From Candidatus Polarisedimenticolia bacterium (GTDB lineage Bacteria > Acidobacteriota > Polarisedimenticolia > Gp22-AA2 > AA152): a stretch of DNA of 34,829 nt. Below, in pieces: positions 16,301 through 21,843 of this stretch (position 1 is its first letter; each line of letters opens with the position of its first letter). Made by a program: the position numbers and the translations under genes. Below the pieces are notes generated by a model that worked only from the letters and a program-made list of their open reading frames with translations, searched no databases and was not told where the DNA came from. The stretch lies in the NCBI GenBank assembly GCA_035764505.1, contig DASTZC010000269.1, positions 1 to 34,829 of the forward strand, written 5' to 3'.

Positions 16301-18583
16301 GCGATAGAACTGCAGCGCCGCCGTGAACGCGAACAACCGGGCGCACTTGTCTCCCGCTTTCTCGGCATACTCGAGCGCCTGCGGCTTCGAACCTGCCTGG
16401 ATGAAGTGGTAGGCGATCTCCTCGAGCATCTCCTCCGCGCCGGCTCGTGCCTGCTCCTCGAGCAGGCTCCCCGCCGCCAGATGCAGGCGCAGGCGCTCGG
16501 CGCCCAGGCTGCGGTAGATGAGGTCGCGCGCCCGCGAGTGGGCGAATCCCAGCTTCTCCTCGCCCCCTTCGTGGGTGCGCCGCAGGATGCCGCGATGCAG
16601 CAGAGGAGGGATTTCGGCGCTCAGCCGGTCGGCTTCCCAGCCGCCCGCGCGGGCCAGCAGGACGCGAGCGACCGGCCGGTTGAATACCGACAGGACTCGC
16701 ACCAGCCCTCGCTGTGCTTCGCTCAGGCGCGCCAGCCGGCGCGTCAGGGTCTCGTTGATGCTGCGCGGCACTTCCAGGCGATCGAGGTGGGCCAGGTCGA
16801 CGTCCCACTCTCCGTCGCGCCGGGTGACGGCGTTCTCCTCGGCCAGCGCCTTGAGGATCTCCTCGATAAACAGCGGATTGCCCGCCGTCTGCCGCTGCAG
16901 GATGAGGGCCAGATCGGCGGGATCCTCCTGCAGGGACATCATCGACTGGATCAGGCTGCCGATCTCCGCCACATCCAGACGCTGCAGCCGCACGACGCTC
17001 TGGCGCGCTCCGGCCGAGACGTCGCGCACCAGCGACGCGATGGGTTTCCCCTCCAGCTCGTCGTCACGATAGGTTCCGATGATCAGGTAAGGAGCGCCCG
17101 GAGCGCGCTCCCGCAAGGCGCGCAACAGCTCGATGGTGAGCTCATCGGCCCAGTGCAGGTCCTCCAGCGCCAGGACGAACGGGCGCTTGAGACAGACCTC
17201 GCGCAGCAGCCGCTCGATCGCCTCGAACAAACGGGACTTCGCCTCGCGGGCCGAAAGAATCCCGGTGGAAGACGAGCCGGACTGCAGATCGGGAAACAGG
17301 GGGGCGAGAATTGCGCGCGAGTCGGCGTCGGATTTCCCGGACGAATCGCTCAAGGCCGGCGAGAGAAACCGGAAAGCTTCGACGAAAGGCTGGTAGACGC
17401 TCGCGCCGCTCTCGAAGCAGGAGCCCGACAGGAACAGCACTCCCTCGGTCTGGCTCTGGGTGCGGAACTCCCGCAGCAGGCGGCTCTTGCCGACGCCGCT
17501 CTCGCCGCCGATCAGGATGAGGCGTGGTAAGGGGGAATCTTCTTCCTCTGCCGGCGTCGCGGTAAGGCGGAGCAGGGCGGCGCGCAGCGCCTGCATCTCG
17601 CGATCCCGTCCGACCAGCGCCGCCGAAGTCAGGTAGCTGTCGCGCGTCTCGCGGGTTTCCAGCACGTGCCGGGTCCCGAGCGCCTCGTTCAAGGCGCGCA
17701 AGAGGGCAGCGGCGTCGCGCGGCCGATCTTCCGGGTTCTTTTCCAGCAGCCAGAGGATGAGACGATCCAGGCCCGCAGGCAGGGTCGGATCGAGGCTGCG
17801 CGGCGAAGGGGGAATCGCTTCGCGCTGCGCCCGGATCAGCGCGACAGGGTCGCGCTGCGTGAAGGGGAGCGATCCGGTGGCGAGCCGGTAGAGGACCATG
17901 CCGAGGGAATAGAGATCGGAGCGCGGGTCCAGCCGGCCGCCGGCGAGCGCCTCGGGGGGCGCGTAGTGGAGCGTGCCTCCGGGTCGGGACGGCTCATCCT
18001 GATCCAGGAAACGAGCCAGTCCGAAATCCATCAGCTTGACCTGAAAAGGACGGCCTGCCGCAGCTTCAGGCAGGGGCAGCAGGAAGATATTCTGCGGCTT
18101 GATGTCGTTATGGAGGATGCCCCGTGCGTGGATGTAATCGAGTGCGCGGCAGAGCTGGGCCACCAGCTCTCCGAGGTGTGGTCTGATCTCGGCCGGCTCC
18201 AGCGCGGCGAGGTCTTTTCCGTCCAGATACTCCAGCGTCAGGAAGGGCTCGCCTCCTTCGTCGAGCACCCCGTAGTCGTAGACCCGCGCCAGGTTGGGGT
18301 GGCGCAGGCGTACCATGGCGCGAAACTCCTGCTTGAGGCGCTCCTCGCCGCCCTCGCCGGTCAGCGTCCGGCGCAGGCGCTTGAGGGCCACCTGCCTTCC
18401 CCCGTCCAGGATGTCCTCGCAGAGGTAGACCTGGCCCATGCCGCCCTCCCCAAGCGGGCGGAGGATCCGGTAGCGATGGTTGAGGAGATCTCCTGCCTCA
18501 GGCAGAGTCCCTTCTCCCGACTTCCTGGCGTTGAGATGGATGAATTCCTTTCGAAGTGTACGACGAACGATGAGCCGGATCAA
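13346..18583 (-). CDS. Giant Ser/Thr kinase - ATPase - TPR - GAF - sigma54 activator - Fis HTH hybrid regulator
   Basis: One 1745-codon frame joins five modules. Residues 38-300 form a Hanks-type kinase with glycine loop GEGGMG (45-50), VALK lysine 68, catalytic loop HNDIKPQN (158-165, Asn in place of the usual Arg) and DFG (186-188). Residues 322-700 are an AAA_16/MalT-like ATPase with Walker A GGESGVGKS (359-367) and Walker B LALEDLHWAD. About 700-1200 are TPR repeats, then a GAF domain (about 1245-1415). Residues 1440-1670 are a sigma54-interacting AAA+ domain with GESGTGK (1467-1473), intact GAFTGA (1514-1519), TLFLDE and an arginine-finger region. A Fis-type HTH (1707-1741) ends it. All motor motifs look intact, so it should remodel sigma54 holoenzyme in response to kinase, TPR or GAF input. 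TTG 18583 is the only standard start before the kinase fold. The neighbour divergent at 18739 is a likely target. Confidence 0.95.
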   Translation of the reverse strand: MIRLIVRRTLRKEFIHLNARKSGEGTLPEAGDLLNHRYRILRPLGEGGMGQVYLCEDILDGGRQVALKRLRRTLTGEGGEERLKQEFRAMVRLRHPNLARVYDYGVLDEGGEPFLTLEYLDGKDLAALEPAEIRPHLGELVAQLCRALDYIHARGILHNDIKPQNIFLLPLPEAAAGRPFQVKLMDFGLARFLDQDEPSRPGGTLHYAPPEALAGGRLDPRSDLYSLGMVLYRLATGSLPFTQRDPVALIRAQREAIPPSPRSLDPTLPAGLDRLILWLLEKNPEDRPRDAAALLRALNEALGTRHVLETRETRDSYLTSAALVGRDREMQALRAALLRLTATPAEEEDSPLPRLILIGGESGVGKSRLLREFRTQSQTEGVLFLSGSCFESGASVYQPFVEAFRFLSPALSDSSGKSDADSRAILAPLFPDLQSGSSSTGILSAREAKSRLFEAIERLLREVCLKRPFVLALEDLHWADELTIELLRALRERAPGAPYLIIGTYRDDELEGKPIASLVRDVSAGARQSVVRLQRLDVAEIGSLIQSMMSLQEDPADLALILQRQTAGNPLFIEEILKALAEENAVTRRDGEWDVDLAHLDRLEVPRSINETLTRRLARLSEAQRGLVRVLSVFNRPVARVLLARAGGWEADRLSAEIPPLLHRGILRRTHEGGEEKLGFAHSRARDLIYRSLGAERLRLHLAAGSLLEEQARAGAEEMLEEIAYHFIQAGSKPQALEYAEKAGDKCARLFAFTAALQFYRKALELLPRKETRRRMTLFARLARLHAGASDFPEMSDFSERALRLARSLEDRKEEGQILATMAHGHLLQGHLDQAVRGARSALALLEPLGDQLGIGRAKNFLGTAYGRMGQLEEAVPYFTQALEHLEAAGDAWQVVTVKTNLGTVQSSLNRPEVSLQLYGEALEAWRKLGDRRGVAMTLGNMAQALKDLGRLEEAGERAEESAALYRSTPDRATLAVVLSSLAEIELARCRYDRTARLAEEALEIRKQIGDTSLQPLSLDLLGTARRRLGDSAGAWEAHQEGLRIAREGSHDLQEGFLLLALARDALEEGKHREALSGGEKALVLARRLKNRRLQLGSLEALLDALLGTGSLREASTRAHEMEDLLGGNSSVEERLRCSAAEGRCRLAEGRLDEASVCLEKAIGLAQNLARRDQEADLRIAQSEWMEKSARPERRAALLREVERLHREIASRLEDSSARRRYLATGSRQQVRERLASLEGGEDRPMGTATRRVPPVKMLATLYEITQIVSTLKDLTELLSRVLDLAIQIVGAERGLIFLREGEAGELKVRVARNLDQETIRDAGEYSRRILEEAAEGKPIVTLDAGSDRRFERFDSVSLYNIRSLVCVPLRIRERILGTVYLDSRRGDVLFGEEDLEFLEAFANQAAVAIENARLVEALRQENLYLKQTVQNRFSFRNIIGSSPALIAALERVEKVADTALPVIIQGESGTGKELIARAIHFNSRRKDRRFLTENVAALPESLLESELFGHVRGAFTGAEQDKPGLFELADGGTLFLDELGEMSLPLQSKLLRAIQEGEIRPVGSGAPRKVDVRIVAATNRDLKAMVAERRFREDLFYRLNVVTVTLPPLRQRKEDLPLLIDHFLEKIAAEKGTRPLRIDPHVLSVLSRHPWPGNIRELENTLARLALFAEGPSLTLSDLARDPELLDRVADLPGGKKAPESALSRGELRRALKAAAGNRSQAAALLGISRATLFRKMRSLRVKE

Positions 18584-18604
18584 GCAGTTTCTTGAGACGG
18601 ACAG

Positions 18605-18672
18605 GCCACCAAATGCTTCTATGACAATCGGTTCTACGACCGAGCAGTGAGACGGTCAGAAAAATTGGTGGC
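18605..18672. repeat. 8-bp inverted repeat GCCACCAA-N52-TTGGTGGC in the divergent control region
   Basis: GCCACCAA (18605-18612) and TTGGTGGC (18665-18672) are perfect inverted copies whose centres are 60 bp apart. A smaller palindrome, TCGGT-N6-ACCGA (18628-18643), lies between them. The right arm touches the sigma54-like -24 element. They could be activator-binding sites for the hybrid regulator, but no footprint consensus is known. Confidence 0.35.
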
Positions 18673-18683
18673 GCGGGAGCTGC
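18669..18683 (+). promoter_or_regulatory. Sigma54-like promoter, TGGCGCG-N4-CTGC
   Basis: TGGCGCGGGAGCTGC matches the -24/-12 consensus TGGCACG-N4-TTGC at all but two positions and has the required 10-base GG-to-GC spacing. It points at the 18739 gene, with initiation expected near 18695. In GC-rich DNA such matches arise by chance; the argument for it is the adjacent GAFTGA-type activator. Confidence 0.35.
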
Positions 18684-18691
18684 GGGGGGCC

Positions 18692-18720
18692 TTGACAGCT
18701 TCGGGGGGGAGGGCTAAAAC
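18692..18720 (+). promoter_or_regulatory. Sigma70-type promoter, TTGACA-N17-TAAAAC
   Basis: A perfect TTGACA, a 17-base spacer and TAAAAC (4/6) precede the 18739 gene. Initiation near 18727 would give a 12-base leader that begins with the AGAGGAG ribosome site. It overlaps the predicted start of the sigma54-like promoter. Confidence 0.55.
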
Positions 18721-18738
18721 GAAGCCAGAGGAGCGACC

Positions 18739-19038
18739 ATGAAACCGGCGCCGCGCGTCCTGATCGTCACCTGTCCCTGCTGCAATACCGTGCTCCACCT
18801 CGATCGCGATACCGGAGCGCTGCTCCTTGAGGAGCGGCCGCGCAAAGGACCGACGAAATCGCTGGAGGAAGCGGCGCGGGAGAACGCCGCGCGCCAGGAG
18901 CAGGCCCGCGCCCAGCTGGCCAAGGCGATGCAGGAAGAAAAGCACCGTGACGAGATCATGGAGAAGAAGTTCAAGGAGGCGATGAAGAAGGCCGAGAAGG
19001 ACGAAACGCGGCCACCGCGCCCCTTCGACCTCGACTGA
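18739..19038 (+). CDS. Small CPCC-motif protein with a charged helical tail
   Basis: I do not recognise a named family. The 99-residue protein has an N-terminal strand VLIVTCPCCNTVLHLDRDTG containing C12-P-C14-C15, which looks like one half of a zinc ribbon. About residues 38-90 are rich in Glu, Lys, Ala and Gln with no helix breakers (EEAARENAARQEQARAQLAK), a probable long helix or coiled coil. The final segment is Pro-rich and acidic (RPPRPFDLD). With too few ligands for a complete zinc site, dimerisation through the helix could complete it; this is inference. The ATG has AGAGGAG five bases upstream. It is divergent from the giant regulator and convergent with the NamZ gene eight bases away. 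Confidence 0.8.
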   Translation: MKPAPRVLIVTCPCCNTVLHLDRDTGALLLEERPRKGPTKSLEEAARENAARQEQARAQLAKAMQEEKHRDEIMEKKFKEAMKKAEKDETRPPRPFDLD

Positions 19039-19045
19039 GACAATC

Positions 19046-20296
19046 CTAGGCGTACATCCGGAAGGGCTTCGCTTCTCGCACGAAGGCAGCGGTTTCCTTG
19101 CGCCAGCTCTTCTCCAGCTTTGCCAGGCTGCTCCCCGACTCCAGCACCTTCCGCACGGCCGGATCTCCCGTGAGCACGTCGACCGGCAGCTTGTCGGTGA
19201 CGTACTCGTAGGGTGGCTGCTTCCAGATGAAATCGAGCCGGTGCTCTGCCAGCACGTCCTGGAGGATCGCGAGGGTCGTCAGGTAGGGCTTGTACGCCTT
19301 CCGATCGGTCACCTGAAGCTGGAACCCGAAGCAGATCTTGCCGCTCCATTTCGAGAAGGTGGGCTGGAACGTCTGGTCCCTCAGGACCACCCCCGGCAGC
19401 TTACGGGAGTCGAAGGCGGCCCTGAACCGCTTCATGTCGAGGTACGGAGCGCCGAAGATCTCGAACGGACGCGTCGACCCTCTCCCCTCCGACAGATTGG
19501 TCCCTTCCAGGAGCACCTGGCCCGGATAGACCATGGCCGTGTCGAAAGTGGGCATGTTAGGGGAGGGAAGGACCCACTCCAGCCCGGTATCGGGAAACAG
19601 CATCTTTCGGCGCCAGCCGCGCATCGGAATAACCGTCAGGTCGCAGGCCCCGGGACAGCGGATGCCGACGCCGTCGCGCCGCGGCTTGGGACGGGCCCCT
19701 TTCGAGGCGTTCCCCAGCCGCGCATTCACCAAGGCCGCCATTTCCCCGAGCGTCATGCCGTGGCGCATCGGGACCGGATATAGCCCGACGAAGGATCGAA
19801 ATCCGTCGCGCACCAGATTTCCTTCGACGACTTCTCCTCCCAGCGGGTTCGGGCGGTCCAGGATGACCACCTCCTTGCCTGCCGCGGCGCAGGCTTCCAG
19901 GGCCAGGGCCGTCGTCCATTCGAAGGTGTAGACGCGGCAGCCCACGTCCTGAAGATCCACGAGGAGGACATCGAGATGCTCCAGCATCGCGGCCGTCGGC
20001 TTGCGCGTCTCCGAATAGAGGCTGTAGACGGGGATCATCAGCTCGGTGTCGAATCCATGCGGCGATTCGACCATGTTGTCCTGCTTCTCCCCGCCGAAGC
20101 CGTGCTGGGGCCCGAAAAGGCAGGAGAGTTTCTTGCCGTAAACCTGCAGGACGACATCGCGGGCCGAGACGAACTCGGAGGAGACGGAGGCGGGGTGCAT
20201 CAGCAGACCGATCCGTCGCCCGCGCAGCCAGCGCGGCTTCGAGCGGGCCAGGATCTCCAGTCCGGTTAGTACTTTGGGTCGGGATCGGGAGGACAT
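19046..20296 (-). CDS. DUF1343 / NamZ-type exo-beta-N-acetylmuramidase
   Basis: This 416-residue protein matches the DUF1343 family, whose characterised member NamZ releases MurNAc from the non-reducing end of peptidoglycan fragments. Conserved blocks are RRIGLLMHPASV, LFGPQHGFGGEKQDNM, VDLQDVGCRVYTFEWT, LDRPNPLGGEVVEGN and VLPSPNMPTFDTAMVYPG. The His in GPQHGF and the Glu in YTFEW are the expected active-site region. ATG 20296 has AAGGGG seven bases upstream; the longer frame to 20359 lacks a better site. No signal peptide is visible, which is unusual if the enzyme is to act outside and points to cytoplasmic muropeptide recycling. It lies 129 bases downstream of pepE on the same strand. Confidence 0.9.
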   Translation of the reverse strand: MSSRSRPKVLTGLEILARSKPRWLRGRRIGLLMHPASVSSEFVSARDVVLQVYGKKLSCLFGPQHGFGGEKQDNMVESPHGFDTELMIPVYSLYSETRKPTAAMLEHLDVLLVDLQDVGCRVYTFEWTTALALEACAAAGKEVVILDRPNPLGGEVVEGNLVRDGFRSFVGLYPVPMRHGMTLGEMAALVNARLGNASKGARPKPRRDGVGIRCPGACDLTVIPMRGWRRKMLFPDTGLEWVLPSPNMPTFDTAMVYPGQVLLEGTNLSEGRGSTRPFEIFGAPYLDMKRFRAAFDSRKLPGVVLRDQTFQPTFSKWSGKICFGFQLQVTDRKAYKPYLTTLAILQDVLAEHRLDFIWKQPPYEYVTDKLPVDVLTGDPAVRKVLESGSSLAKLEKSWRKETAAFVREAKPFRMYA

Positions 20297-20344
20297 GATT
20301 CGGCCCCTTGCCAAGCGAAAACTGCCGGTCCTACCGCAGCTGGG

Positions 20345-20372
20345 GTGTCCCGGGGACACAGGCGGTGTCCCC
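20345..20372. repeat. REP-like palindromic element
   Basis: Two overlapping perfect palindromes occur: GTGTCCC-G-GGGACAC (20345-20359) and GGGGACAC-AGGCG-GTGTCCCC (20352-20372). The second would form an 8-bp stem with a 5-base loop. Stacked GTGTCCC/GGGACAC arms like these resemble intergenic REP elements mobilised by REP-associated tyrosine transposases. I see only one copy here, between pepE and the NamZ gene. Confidence 0.5.
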
Positions 20373-20425
20373 TCCGAAGGGGGCGGAGTCTACCAGCGTC
20401 TCCCGGGCCTGTCAAAAGCTTCGGA

Positions 20426-21169
20426 TCAAGACTCTTGCAGGAGGAAGTCGAGCGCCGAGCCGGGCGAAATCTCGCGCGGCGGCTGGTCTTTCATGAAGAT
20501 GCGGGCCCCGGCGGTTCCCTTGAGGGTCATCGAGGATCCCTCGATACGCAGGATCGCGGCCTCGCGAAGTCCCACCACGGGGGGAGAGTTCATCTCGTGG
20601 AACTCGCGGATTCTCTCCTCGCGCGTCTCTCCCATGTGAGTTGATGCCGGATCGGGATCGAGGTAGTGAGGATTTACGTTGAAGGGTACGAAGCAGAGCG
20701 CCTCGAAGGAGGGGGGATAGACGATCGGCATGTCGTTGGTGGTCTTGATGCTGAGACAGGCGACGTTGGTCCCGGCGCTGGAGCCGAGGTAGGGACAGCC
20801 TGCCCGGACGCGGGCGCGCATCGGCTCGATCAGTCCGCGGGCGTAGAGATCGTTCAGGAGGCGGAAGGTGTTGCCGCCCCCGACGAAGATTGCCTCGCTG
20901 CGTCGGATCGCATCGAACGGGTCCTCGGCCGCATGCAGCGAGTCGACCTCGAAGCCCATTTTCCCCAGCCTTTCACGCACGCGCCCGGCGTAGCCGGCAT
21001 GGTCCGCCGCCGCGAACGGCGCGAACAGGACTCTCGACACTCCTGCCAGGTAGTCGCGGATCTCGGCTTCGCAATGGTCGAGGTAGCCCCGGGAATGGAC
21101 CCGGGAGCTGCTGATGAGAAGTAGTCGCAGCTTCTTGCAGTCTTCGGCTGATGAGGGGTCCTGGGGCAT
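20426..21169 (-). CDS. pepE: Peptidase E (S51 alpha-aspartyl dipeptidase)
   Basis: The product hydrolyses Asp-X dipeptides in the cytoplasm. The 247-residue protein has the S51 features AIFVGGGNTFRLL, the nucleophile elbow LGSSAGTNVA (Ser 131), and FNVNPHYLD with the catalytic His 168, followed by an acidic EERIREFHE segment. The start is ATG 21169. GAGAGG is only two bases upstream, too close for a normal ribosome site, while a -10 element ends five bases before the ATG, so a leaderless start is likely. The NamZ-type gene follows on the same strand. Confidence 0.92.
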   Translation of the reverse strand: MPQDPSSAEDCKKLRLLLISSSRVHSRGYLDHCEAEIRDYLAGVSRVLFAPFAAADHAGYAGRVRERLGKMGFEVDSLHAAEDPFDAIRRSEAIFVGGGNTFRLLNDLYARGLIEPMRARVRAGCPYLGSSAGTNVACLSIKTTNDMPIVYPPSFEALCFVPFNVNPHYLDPDPASTHMGETREERIREFHEMNSPPVVGLREAAILRIEGSSMTLKGTAGARIFMKDQPPREISPGSALDFLLQES

Positions 21170-21174
21170 GGCCT

Positions 21175-21204
21175 CTCATACACAGGTCTCCCCCTGTCCG
21201 TCAA
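21175..21204 (-). promoter_or_regulatory. Sigma70-type promoter abutting pepE, TTGACG-N18-TATGAG
   Basis: The minus strand reads TTGACG (5/6), 18 bases, TATGAG (4/6), then AGGCC and the pepE ATG. Initiation would fall at the start codon itself. Confidence 0.5.
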
Positions 21205-21324
21205 GCGGGTGGAAGAAATGAGCTCGCGAGGCCCGAAGCCCGGTGCCGGTCGGGAGGAGAGGTGGCACGGGCCTCTATGGGACATTAAGTTATCCCGCGC
21301 CGGGCTCCGCCCGCGGGGAGAAAC

Positions 21325-21837
21325 ATGAAGCCTTCCGTCCTGCCGTCCCAGCCTTCCGAATATCGCGTGCCGAAGCGGGAAATCTCCGCGGAAGCATCCT
21401 TTCTCGGGCACCCCGATCGAGTGCTGCGTCTCTTCCTCAACGAGAGGGCCGCGCTGCGCGACGGCGAGGAGCGTCTCAGCGACCTGCTGAACGGGCCCGG
21501 GGAGTTCCTTCCGGCCCTGGAGCCACCGGGCAAGCTCGTGCTCCTGCGCAAGGAAGCCATCACGCTTCTCACCGTCTCGGCGGATATCGAGTTCCCGGCC
21601 GCGGGCGAATCCGCGCCGGCCGGCTTCTCGCGGGTGCGCACCGAGATCATCCTTCAGGACGGCACCCAGGTCCGCGGCGAGGTGGAATTCGCCATGCCCG
21701 AGGGGCGCGCCAGGCTGGTCGATTTCCTGAACCTGCCGGAGCGCTTCTTCGCGGTCCTCGATGCGCCCGTGGCACGGCTCGTGAATAAGCACTGCATCGT
21801 CCGGGTCTCCATCCTGGGCCCGGAGCCGGGGGCGTAG
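21325..21837 (+). CDS. Unknown soluble protein with two copies of an RLxDxLN module, upstream of pilT
   Basis: I do not recognise a named family. The 170-residue protein contains two related segments: residues 50-84 (RLSDLLNGPGEFLPALEP, then LVLLRKEAITLLTV) and 130-163 (RLVDFLNLPERFFAVLDA, then RLVNKHCIVRVSI). Each is preceded by a basic/acidic strand, which suggests an ancient tandem duplication of a small beta/alpha module. There is no signal peptide or membrane helix. The ATG has GGGGAG four bases upstream. The stop is six bases before the PilT-like gene, so the two are surely co-transcribed and a pilus-linked role is inferred. Confidence 0.75.
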   Translation: MKPSVLPSQPSEYRVPKREISAEASFLGHPDRVLRLFLNERAALRDGEERLSDLLNGPGEFLPALEPPGKLVLLRKEAITLLTVSADIEFPAAGESAPAGFSRVRTEIILQDGTQVRGEVEFAMPEGRARLVDFLNLPERFFAVLDAPVARLVNKHCIVRVSILGPEPGA

Positions 21838-21843
21838 ATTTCA

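Noticed and set aside
13658-17530. 1290-codon open frame antisense to the giant regulator gene
   Set aside because: Its length comes from high GC and the codon bias of the opposite strand. The translation is low-complexity Gln/Arg/Leu/Ala text without motifs, while the minus strand encodes complete known domains.
21263-21278. Perfect sigma54 -24 box TGGCACG before the 21325 gene
   Set aside because: The -12 position reads TCTA and lacks the essential GC, so it is probably chance.
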